From Pseudovirgaria hyperparasitica (taxonomy: Eukaryota > Ascomycota > Dothideomycetes > Acrospermales > Acrospermaceae), in NCBI RefSeq assembly GCF_010093815.1, contig NW_022985561.1, positions 1,120,045-1,184,044 on the forward strand: 64,000 bases of DNA. Direction: 5' to 3'. Below the pieces are notes generated by a model. It ran no database searches. It saw nothing but the letters and a program-made list of their open reading frames with translations, and was not told where the DNA came from. The position numbers and the translations under genes were made by a program. Below, piece after piece: positions 44,372 to 52,875 of this stretch (the stretch's first letter is position 1; each line of letters opens with the position of its first letter).

Positions 44372-45922
44372 TCACCTCCTTTTGGTAACACCAGTGACAA
44401 CTAATGTTCCACTCCCAATCTCCACCTTCCATCCTTCTCTCACAAGCATGGCACCTACAGCAGGCCCCAACTTGCCCCTCCCTCCCTGACTGTGACTACC
44501 CTTCCCCGTGATCACGCGAAAACCACTTCCAACCCCGGGCCTCTCCCCTCGGCCATATTTTGTATCTCCAAGCTCGTGCCACCAGCTCGTAACCTTCTCG
44601 CGAGTGATCCGAGTCGCATCTTTAACACTCACGCCATGCAGGTCCAGCGATGTAGGCGTTGACTGAGTCGCCACCAACGAATCTGCATCTGCGGAACGGG
44701 CTGCTTTGAAGGCAGAGTCGTAATCGCGGCCGACTTGTCCGTAGTATCCAGCAGCGGCGCGCATTAGGGGATCGGAGCGGCCCTTGCGCCATGCTGAGCT
44801 GGCAGATTGGAAGGCCGCTGAGCGTGCGGAGCCGAGCGAGGATGTGCTTTGATTTGTTGTGCGCGAGGAGCCGGACGATGGTGAGAGAGGTGTGGTGGCT
44901 TCTGAGAGGTCGATGGGCGCGTAGTGCTGGACGATTTGGATACCGCCTGTGGGAGGGGTTGAAGGGCGAGTTAGAGCTTTTGCGAGTTCGTGGGCGGCGG
45001 CGGTGGAAGGATGGGTAAGCCTGATCAGCGCTATGGCATGATATATAGTGATGGTTTGGAATTCGTCGACCAGCTCGAGAGCAGATTCCAGGCCAGGAGC
45101 GGTGTTGATGTTATCTTCAGCATGGACTTTGGTGTTGGCCTCAAGGAGGGCCTGTATAGTTGCTGGCACTGACGCGCCGGCTTGATGATATGCTGATGAG
45201 ACAGTAGTTCGTGATAGATTCGTGCGTGTCGAGATAAATCCTATAGCATCCAAGCCGGTCTCCCACTTGTTTGAGCGTGTTGCCTCCGAGGCTGTAGGTG
45301 ATGCATCTGCGCTTGGACCTAAGTATTGATTTCCTCGGCGAGCCTTCTTTCCCTTCTTCTTCCTTCTCCGCACTTGCATATCGTCATCATCGAAGAATGC
45401 ATCAACGCTTTTGGTTGCGACCTGTTCATCGCCAGTAGTACCCTCAAAGTAAACTTGGTTCAACAGCTCATCCGTAGCTCTCTCAAAGTTGTTTCCACAC
45501 TTCTTTAACGTGTAAGAGATTTTTGATATATTTAGAGTAGGGAAAGTTTCACTTAGACGGGCCTCCTTCGTAGACGTATCGAATTGTTCGAATTCGCCAA
45601 AGAAGTTAGCCCTCTCGTGTTCTGGTGTTCCATCAGATGACGAGACTCCGCTGGAAATTGTCGTGATTCCACTCTCTGTGGATGCACCGCCTGGGTCCGA
45701 CAGTGTGTACTCTGTTGTATGCCTTAGCGTTGCACTTCCGGACGCGTCGAAGTCTAGATATTGCTCCGCTAGTGCATTAGCCTTGATAGGTTCTAGCACT
45801 TCGCGTGCCTGCTTCAATATTTGCTCTTCGCTTCCTTCGAAGTCATGGTATATGGCGTACACTAATGCAGGCTCGAGTGGAGGGCAAAATTCGGTCTCGA
45901 GTACCGATAACGGATCGGCCAT
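44372..45922 (-). CDS. cue2: Cue2-type CUE/Smr-domain endonuclease (no-go decay)
   Basis: Single exon, 516 residues from the first in-frame ATG (45922). The open frame runs on to 46021 but without an ATG. An N-terminal CUE-like segment lies near residues 5-45 (LEPALVYAIYHDFEGSEEQI). A second CUE domain sits at about 120-160 (LSETFPTLNISKISYTLKKC). A basic linker and a helical region follow. The C-terminal Smr domain begins SLDLHGVSVKDATRITREK and continues GFRVITGKGSHSQGGRGKLG to the end. The LDLHG and TGKGxHS motifs are the expected Smr catalytic/RNA-contact signatures. In yeast, Cue2 cuts mRNA in collided ribosomes; CUE domains bind ubiquitin on them. The domain order matches, so the assignment is good. 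It lies downstream of hp1 on the same strand. Confidence 0.85.
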   Translation of the reverse strand: MADPLSVLETEFCPPLEPALVYAIYHDFEGSEEQILKQAREVLEPIKANALAEQYLDFDASGSATLRHTTEYTLSDPGGASTESGITTISSGVSSSDGTPEHERANFFGEFEQFDTSTKEARLSETFPTLNISKISYTLKKCGNNFERATDELLNQVYFEGTTGDEQVATKSVDAFFDDDDMQVRRRKKKGKKARRGNQYLGPSADASPTASEATRSNKWETGLDAIGFISTRTNLSRTTVSSAYHQAGASVPATIQALLEANTKVHAEDNINTAPGLESALELVDEFQTITIYHAIALIRLTHPSTAAAHELAKALTRPSTPPTGGIQIVQHYAPIDLSEATTPLSPSSGSSRTTNQSTSSLGSARSAAFQSASSAWRKGRSDPLMRAAAGYYGQVGRDYDSAFKAARSADADSLVATQSTPTSLDLHGVSVKDATRITREKVTSWWHELGDTKYGRGERPGVGSGFRVITGKGSHSQGGRGKLGPAVGAMLVREGWKVEIGSGTLVVTGVTKRR

Positions 45923-46487
45923 TTGGGGGTTGCTGTTGAGATGTTCGCACGTTAGGTGGAAGGTGGTACATGCTCGGGGTGCGTGTTGTGCTGTTATGAG
46001 AGACCGTGAGTACTGTACCACGTCCGTTAGAGCGACGTTCGGAATGCACAGGATGTAGAAGAAAAGTTGGGTTTAAGTGTCTTAAAGTTCGGAAGTCGAG
46101 GGCTGTAGTTGTATGGTTATATGACGCACTTGTTTGTGACTGTGGGGCTTCTAGGTACTATTAATAGTTAAAATCTTGGCACATATGAGTTGCGCTAGTC
46201 ACTGAAAGTGCCGGCCCTAAAGGCAGACGCTTCAAGCGCAAGACTGCGAACTACAGTGTATAGATTGTACACAATGCGCGAGCTAGATTTCTCTCAAGTT
46301 CCTCATGTACCATCCGACAAGCTCCCACCCAGTCCAACAGTGCCTTGAGACCTCTCGTGGCTAAATCAAATAGTATAGAACAGACAGAGAATGGAAGTGA
46401 ATCACAACCTAACAAAATGCTCCATAGCCAATCGATAGCTTTTCCGTAACCGTCTGTGTAAAGCCGATAGTACACTGTTGTTAGACA
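45923..46487. other. Intergenic region cue2 / hp1
   Basis: 565 bp between two genes in tandem on the minus strand, holding the hp1 3' UTR and the cue2 promoter. Short frames only. Confidence 0.4.
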
Positions 46488-47473
46488 TCAGACGCCATTA
46501 GATTCGTCATCTGCGCTCGTTCCAACCCTGAAAACGCTATAGGTGTGTCAGCCAATGCTTAAGGGTATGATCGCTTAAGAAACATACAGGTGGCTCTCGT
46601 AGTATTGAATCATCTTTTGTGGACACTTGGTGTTGAGTACCCGGAGCGCATGCTGCGACCGCTTGCCATCATTCCAGAAGACATATGCGATACGCTCGAC
46701 TTGTCCGGTCTTCGGGTTTACAGTCTCTTCGATTGTATCGACTGAATTAATATGCCCGTCCCATGAGCCCTTGGGTAGATCGAAGTTGTTACTATTCTTA
46801 GCCGCCGTGGGTTCGGGCGAAACGTCCTCAGAGACCTTTCCTCTCTTCTTTCCCGTTCCAGCCTTGACAGCCGGGCTGTCGACAGCAGTTGCGCTGCGCT
46901 TTCGTCCCTTGCTCTGTTTACCTTGCTGGCGTGGCTCGGGACGTCCACCAATTTCTTTGAAATATGCCGCAAGAATCTCTGGTGCTGTGTCTCTAGTGAT
47001 TGATATTAGAGAGTGTCATTGTGTCACCGTAAAGATACTTACAAGTTGTCCTCGGGTTCCCAAGTCAGATCTTCGGGTTGGTCGTACCCCACCCATTTGA
47101 CTTGATATTCTACAGTACCCTGGAAAAGTTATATGAGCTACGTTGCCCACGATGGACTCAGGAACAAACCACTTACCTTCTTGTTGTATGTGTGCTTCAG
47201 GATCTTCTCGACCACGTACCTGGATCAAGCGTCAGAGTGTGTATCTAGGCTCTCCAAGCGTTCAGGTTTGCGCCTACTCGTCTCCATCGAGCTCTTCATC
47301 ATCATCGTCGTCTTCTTCCTTCGCTGCTGGTACGTCTGCCGCTGTAACACCTCTTGGTGCGATCTCGTCCTCAGATGCGGAATCTTCAGAGTGGTCGGAA
47401 ATTTGAGCTATTTTGCATGCCATTAGCATACAGCTACTAATTGCTCGAGCTGCGGTAGAGACGTACGAGGCAT
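46488..47473 (-). CDS. hp1: Heterochromatin protein 1 (chromodomain + chromoshadow domain)
   Basis: Six exons, 47473-47467, 47407-47278, 47219-47177, 47119-47043, 46992-46588 and 46536-46488, give 236 residues with every phase closed. The first exon is only 7 nt (ATGCCTC). An acidic N-terminus (KEEDDDDDEELDGDE) leads to the chromodomain: YVVEKILKHTYNKKGTVEYQ then VKWVGYDQPEDLTWEPEDNL. The aromatic cage residues (Y of YVVEK, W and Y of KWVGY) are present. A basic linker follows, then the chromoshadow domain: SWDGHINSVDTIEETVN, RIAYVFWNDGKRSQHALRVL and MIQYYESHLVFR. HP1 binds H3K9 methylation and builds constitutive heterochromatin, in Neurospora also guiding DNA methylation. An ACGCGT box lies 104 bp upstream. 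It is divergent from cct5. Confidence 0.95.
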
Positions 47474-47915
47474 GATGCGCGAAGTGTTACGCGATGCGAG
47501 GCGCGGCGCGTTGATTTTTGGGCAATGTGCAATTTGCGTGGACTGTCAGGCTGCGCGGTGTAATTCGAAAGGTTTGACGCGTCTAAAACCAATTGCGACG
47601 ATGGTTTACATGTACGAACGCTGAGCGTCGCTGAGAAATAAAGTATGGAGGAAGATGGTTGGGTGGCTGGCAAAGAAAGAGCGGAGACAGAGGGCGGACG
47701 CTAGCGGTGGATCGTGAGAGCTGGTTCACGTTAGGTTTTCGCGATGCTTCACCTCACAATTTTTGCCGGGCAGTCAACTCCACTTCGGCCTTATATCCTG
47801 TGCGCTTGATACCCCTCCATAGTTCTCGCCGTATATTCAATTCCGTACACAGGTCTCCGCCACAGACGTATCTTGGAATTCGTTTTCAAAACCCCTTGAG
47901 GGCTGTCAAATCATC
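47474..47915. promoter_or_regulatory. Divergent promoter hp1 / cct5
   Basis: 442 bp between two divergent ATG codons. It contains an ACGCGT palindrome at 47577-47582, nearer hp1. No other site was identified with confidence. Confidence 0.5.
47577..47582. promoter_or_regulatory. ACGCGT box (MCB-like) upstream of hp1
   Basis: Exact palindrome within GACGCGTC, 104 bp from the hp1 start and about 334 bp from the cct5 start. This is the third such box in the window placed at about 90-110 bp before a chromatin or replication gene. Confidence 0.45.
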
Positions 47916-49930
47916 ATGGCTATGCGTACGTGTTCCAGGCTCCAAATACGTACAAAGCTCACGAAGAGAGCTTTGTACTTGTACTATCCCTATAATATGA
48001 ACCTAGCTAACTGCTGTACTCGCAGAACTTGATATGTCTAACGGTAAACGACGTCCCTGAGGTTCTTCTAGTCCCCACTATCCAGTATTGACAGAGTGTA
48101 GCCCAGGTGGTAAAGGACGAGTCCGGGCGGCCTTTCATCGTTGTCAGAGAGTATGGACTCCCACTATTACTTATCCCCGAAACCTGCGACTGATATGCGT
48201 ACAGCCAGGGCAAGAAGAAGCGCCAGCATGGGAACGAAGCTGTAAAGTCTCACATTCTAGCGGCAAGGACTGTCGCGAACATTGTCAAAACATCGCTTGT
48301 AAGTCATACTGAAAACATGGGGCGGTCTTGTACTGACACTGTGCAGGGTCCTCGTGGCCTGGACAAGATCCTCATCTCGCCCGACGGCGACATCACGGTG
48401 ACGAACGATGGTGCAACTATTCTCTCACAGATGGAAATTTCGAACCATGTTGCAAAACTCCTGGTGGAATTGTCAAAATCACAAGACGACGAGATTGGTG
48501 ATGGCACGACAGGTGTAGTTGTGCTCGCAGGGGCTTTACTCGAACAAGCAGCAGATCTTATTGACAAGGGCATCCATCCCATACGGATAGCAGATGGCTA
48601 CGACCAGGCTTGCGAGGTTGCTGTTGCAGAGTTGGACAGGATTAGCGATACCATCCCTTTCTCAAAAGAACAGACATCAAATCTTTTCAAGGTCGCCAAG
48701 ACCAGCTTAGGAAGCAAGATTGTGTCAAAGGCACACGACCAGTTTGCTCAGATTGCTGTTGACGCCGTCCTTTCTGTAGCAGACTTGGAGCGCAAGGATG
48801 TGGATTTCGAGCTCATCAAGGTAGATGGCAAGGTCGGTGGACGGCTCGAAGACACACTTCTTGTCAAGGGCGTAGTCGTCGACAAGGACTTCTCGCACCC
48901 ACAGATGCCGTCAGAGGTCAGGGATGCCAAGCTAGCGATCCTGACGTGCGCTTTTGAACCGCCAAAGCCAAAGACCAAGCACAAGCTTGACATCACGTCG
49001 GTTGAGGAGTTCAAAAAGCTGCAGAAATACGAATCTGGCAAATTTACAGAGATGATCCAACAGATCAAGGACACTGGCGCGAACGTAGTCATATGTCAAT
49101 GGGGATTCGACGACGAGGCAAACCATCTGCTACTCACAAACGAGCTTCCGGCGGTGAGGTGGGTTGGTGGCCCAGAGATCGAGCTGATTGCGATTGCAAC
49201 GAACGGTCGCATCGTGCCACGGTTCGAGGACCTGAGCGCTGAGAAGCTTGGAAAAGCAGGAATCGTGCGAGAGATGTCGTTTGGAACGACCAGGGACAAG
49301 ATGCTTGTGATTGAAGAGTGCGCAAATACCAGAGCAGTCACAGTGTTTGTCAGGGGCAGCAACAAGATGGTACGTCTCACAGGCCCCGGTAGACGGCAAT
49401 ATGGCAGTTACTAACGATAGGGCTCAAGATTATCGATGAGGCAAAACGATCCCTCCACGACGCCCTTTGTGTGGTGCGTAATCTTGTCAAAGACAACCGC
49501 ATTGTCTATGGAGGAGGGGCGGCCGAGATTGCATGCTCACTTGCGGTCGAGGACGCTGCTGTGAAGGTGAGAGACCCGTTCTGTACTCGGATGTAAGTAG
49601 CTAACATGATGCCAGAGTCCTGGTCTTGAGCAGTACGCAATGCGCGCCTTCGCCGAGGCCCTGGATGCGGTGCCCATGGCACTTGCAGAAAATTCTGGTC
49701 TAAGCCCTATCGAAACGCTCGCGTCTATCAAGTCAAGACAGGTCAAGGAGAAGAACACGAGACTGGGTGTGGATTGTATGCAGACAGGCAGCAACGACAT
49801 GCGTGAGCACTTTGTCATCGACCCCCTGATCTCAAAACGCCAGCAGCTTCTGTTAGCAACGCAGTTGTGTCGGATGGTACTGAAGGTCAACAATGTGATC
49901 ATAGCGGGTAGCGACGAGAACGACTTCTAG
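47916..49930 (+). CDS. cct5: Chaperonin TRiC/CCT subunit epsilon
   Basis: Seven exons, 47916-47925, 48026-48043, 48102-48150, 48205-48298, 48347-49369, 49429-49566 and 49616-49930, give 548 residues. The start [20 protein letters not shown] joins [20 protein letters not shown] and [20 protein letters not shown]. Group II chaperonin ATP motifs are present: [22 protein letters not shown] and [10 protein letters not shown]. The end is [12 protein letters not shown]5 is one of eight subunits of the cytosolic chaperonin that folds actin and tubulin, so alpha-tubulin in this window is a client. The first two exons are tiny (10 and 18 nt). Intron 1 (100 nt) is the longest and holds an 11-bp perfect hairpin. 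Length is close to the yeast subunit (562). Confidence 0.95.
47950..47978. repeat. 11-bp perfect hairpin in cct5 intron 1
   Basis: GTACAAAGCTC (47950-47960) and GAGCTTTGTAC (47968-47978) flank a 7-nt loop, between the donor (47926) and the branch-site region (CTAAC near 48007). Confidence 0.85.
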
Positions 49931-50225
49931 GCATGCATTCTTTGTGTGGACTGGACAGTGCAGCAGTTATGTTGGCATGAGTCAATCGGTCAGAGCTTGG
50001 AATGTAGAGTGCTTTATAGATAGAGAAAAGTACATGATCAAGCTACGAGATTTGTGGTTGACGGGGAAATTCCGCAACTGTGTTTCCGTTGACGTAATAT
50101 GCTGCTATAGCAGCGATTACGCGCTAGTCGCGTCTAAACTGTGCTGACTACCTAGCTGCGCGTCTTCCACCTCGCGCGCACGCTTCAAACACAAACAATA
50201 CAATTCCGACACCATCGCCATTGCC

Positions 50226-51530
50226 ATGTCCGGGCTACTATCTCAGCGCCATTCTGTCATTGGCTCGCAAATTGCGAAACTCGAGCTTCCCCCATACGAG
50301 TCGCCAAAGTATGCATTGACCGTCGACGCGCAACGCAAGCTGGACGCACTACACAAAGGGAGGTTCGATAGTGTGAAGAAGTACTACGAGGATGCTCTGG
50401 AAAACCTTGCGGTCGCAGCCAACGGGCTAGGCGACGCGCTCGTGAGAAGGGAACGCGAGGCGGCAGACAACAAGCGCAAGAGGGACAACGACGAGGGCGA
50501 GACTGGCGATGAGGACGGGTTTGAACGCTTCAGGAGCGAGGTCGATGGCAGGACGAGAAAGATGGAGATGATGACACGGAAGCTGATCGATCGGAGGGAG
50601 ACGCTCGAGTACATGGAGGAAGGCATCAAAGGGCTGAAGACACAGGCGTCGCAGTCGTCGCAGTCGTCGCAGTCGTCGCAGGCCGCAAGTCAGAGACGGC
50701 AGGCCGCAAGCCAAGCCAGGAGCCGACGAGGAGGAAGACGACGCGGTGGGAATGAGAGTGAGGATGACGACAGCGACCCAGACCCGACACTGCCAGGCAC
50801 CGTCCCGCCCACTGCCGCAGACGAAGCCGCCGCCGACGACGACGACGAAGAAGAAGTGCCCATCCCATCCCTCCACAAAACATACCACGCCCAACTCGAG
50901 TCCAAAACAGCAACCTACAAAGCCTACCCCGCCGCCACAAGATACGCCGAGCAAAACAGCTACATCCAGTTCCGCAAAGCCGTGCACGACGGCCTCCGCA
51001 AGGACGCAGACATGCCCCACGCACGAACCTGGTTCACGCCCGACGGCAAGCCGGCCAACCTGACCTCGACCGACCTGCTCGCGCAGGCGGCCGCGGCCGG
51101 CGACGAGGACTCGGAGCTCATCCTCTCGCGCGCCAAGATGTCGCTCAAGTGCCCGATTACGCTGCTGCCGTTTGAGCGGCCCGTGACGTCGACGGTGTGC
51201 CGGCATAGCTTCGAGAGCGAGGCGGTGCTGGATATGATTAGGCGGAGTGTGGGGCCGCCGAGGGGGGAGGCGGCGCATCCGGGCGGTGCGCCGGCGAGGT
51301 GGCTGAAGGGCCAGGTGAGGTGGATTTTGTGTCCGGTGTCGGGGTGTCATGAGCAGTTGCGTGAGGGTGATTTGAGGGAGGATAGGTTCCTGCGGGAGAA
51401 GGTGAAGAGGATGCTGAGGGAGGATGGGGAGGAGGGGAGTGAGAGTCGGGACGAGGGGGAGCAGGATGGTAGTGAGGGCGGGCATGGGGACGGGTTTGAG
51501 TCGATTGATGAGGAGGGCGAGGACGAGTGA
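50226..51530 (+). CDS. nse2: SMC5/6 complex SUMO ligase Nse2/Mms21
   Basis: Intronless, 434 residues. The N-terminal half is helical and likely coiled coil (FDSVKKYYEDALENLAVAAN), as in the part of Nse2 that binds Smc5. A variable Ser/Gln then Arg- and Asp-rich linker follows. The SP-RING begins KMSLKCPITLLPFERPVTST, with VCRHSFESEAVLDMI and WILCPVSGCHEQL supplying the Cys/His ligands. A very acidic tail ends the protein. Nse2 attaches SUMO to repair proteins within the SMC5/6 complex. The linker between the two RING halves has a GPPRGEAAHPGGAPAR insert. At 434 residues it is longer than yeast Mms21 (267) but in the range I expect for filamentous fungi. A 374-codon frame on the opposite strand is a GC-bias shadow. 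Confidence 0.88.
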   Translation: MSGLLSQRHSVIGSQIAKLELPPYESPKYALTVDAQRKLDALHKGRFDSVKKYYEDALENLAVAANGLGDALVRREREAADNKRKRDNDEGETGDEDGFERFRSEVDGRTRKMEMMTRKLIDRRETLEYMEEGIKGLKTQASQSSQSSQSSQAASQRRQAASQARSRRGGRRRGGNESEDDDSDPDPTLPGTVPPTAADEAAADDDDEEEVPIPSLHKTYHAQLESKTATYKAYPAATRYAEQNSYIQFRKAVHDGLRKDADMPHARTWFTPDGKPANLTSTDLLAQAAAAGDEDSELILSRAKMSLKCPITLLPFERPVTSTVCRHSFESEAVLDMIRRSVGPPRGEAAHPGGAPARWLKGQVRWILCPVSGCHEQLREGDLREDRFLREKVKRMLREDGEEGSESRDEGEQDGSEGGHGDGFESIDEEGEDE

Positions 51531-51837
51531 AGAGGTGATGTGGCTGGGCAATTGACTGTCTGAGGCTGAACAAAGTGTGTAGTGCTCATGAGTGACGAGA
51601 AGGCATCATGATGCCTTTCCTGTGAATGGCACACGCCAGCACTCTTGAATGCCATGGAATGACGGCAGGCAGACCTGATGACTTGCTGGCCATGAGTGTA
51701 TACATGCCAAAACCTCACAGTTCCTAGAACGACAAAACTAATTCTCCTAGACCAACATCAAACTCACAATCATAATCACGATCACGCTCAGGCAGCAGCA
51801 AAGAAACCAGCAATCTCACGCTTCCAACGCGGCAACA
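51531..51837. other. Intergenic region nse2 / Fig1-like
   Basis: 307 bp holding the nse2 3' UTR and the next gene's promoter. No site assigned. Confidence 0.4.
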
Positions 51838-52875
51838 ATGCCAAACTTCAAAGGTGCCCTCCCCCTTTTCTTCTACAGCCTCACATACAGCCTCACATAC
51901 ATATATATATATATACACAAAAAAGCACACCCGCAAACTAACAGAAAAAACCCTCAAACAGCGCTCCTCACCGGCCGCACGCCACTCTACATACTCGCGA
52001 TCCCGGTGCTCGTGCTCTACGGTGCGTTGCCTCTTTCTTGGAGTGTGATGTTTTCAAGAGAAAATGCTTACTAACACTTGACGTCCCCTTGGGTATCCAG
52101 CGCTCCTCCTGGCGGCATGCACATCTCCAGCTAGCGTGCTGGCAAACATGTACCTCGTCAAACTAACCGCTGGTGCGGACGAGGCGCGGATTGGGTTTTT
52201 CGGTTTGGCTGTCCTCTCTACATACGTGCACAGCTAACAAACCACAAAGGCATCTGCACCAGCACCTCCTCCTCGCAAACCCTCCTCTGCACCACATCCC
52301 CCCCTTCCCCCTCATCCACACCCACAAACCCCCTCACCACCCCCGCACACACCCTCCAAAAAAGCACCTTCTACCCCCTCCTCGCCGGCAGCGCAGCACT
52401 CTACATCCTCTCCCTCCTCCTCTTCCTCTCCCTATCTTTCCTCTCCGGGCTGAATTCCAAACCCACCGCCAAAGCAGGCCTATCGACAGCGTGTACGGTA
52501 CTACTATATATCAGTCTCGCATGCGTGGTTGCGCAGGCGGTGGGGCTGGATATGGTTGGGAAGGGGCTGGTTGGGGTTCTTGGTGATGGTGAAGGGGATG
52601 GGGTGGAGGGTGTGGAGGGGGGGGATATGAGTGGGAGTGGAGGGAGTGGGAGTGGGAAGGGGGGAAATGTTGTGAGGGTTGAGAGGGGGGTTGTGNNNNN
52701 NNNNNNNNNNNNNNNNNNNNNNNNNNNNNNNNNNNNNNNNNNNNNGGGAAAGGGGTGGGGATGGGGGTGGGGATGTGTAGAGGGAGAAGGAGGGGAGAAG
52801 GAGGGAGAAGGAGGGAGAAGGAGGGAGAAGGGGAAGGGGAAGGAGGGAGTGGTGGAAGAAGAAGGTGTAGGGTGA
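51838..52875 (+). CDS. Fig1-like membrane protein, interrupted by an assembly gap
   Basis: Four exons, 51838-51853, 51962-52021, 52101-52202 and 52250-52875, the last containing 50 N. The introns are 108, 79 and 47 nt. The protein begins MPNFKALLTGRTPLYILAIP, with a first membrane helix running into LLLAACTSP. An extracellular loop has ADEARIGFFGICTSTSSS, the G-[FY]-F-G-[IL]-C signature I associate with the Fig1 family (Ca2+ regulation and cell fusion in mating). Two further hydrophobic segments are AALYILSLLLFLSLSFLSG and TVLLYISLACVVAQAVG. After that comes a glycine- and glutamate-rich tail around the gap, so the true C-terminus and frame are uncertain. The family call rests on topology and one motif. 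Another claudin-like family is possible. Confidence 0.6.
52696..52745. other. Assembly gap (50 N)
   Basis: Exactly 50 undetermined bases. Both flanks are G-rich purine repeats, so the gap probably reflects a collapsed or unsequenced low-complexity tract of unknown length. Confidence 0.98.
52790..52850. repeat. GGGAGAAGGA-type tandem repeat
   Basis: About four to five copies of a purine-only decamer next to the gap. The strand is almost pure A/G and could form unusual DNA structure. Confidence 0.75.

Noticed and set aside
50427-51551. 374-codon ORF antisense to nse2
   Set aside because: Low-complexity translation opposite a GC-rich, acidic coding region; the sense frame has a full SP-RING.
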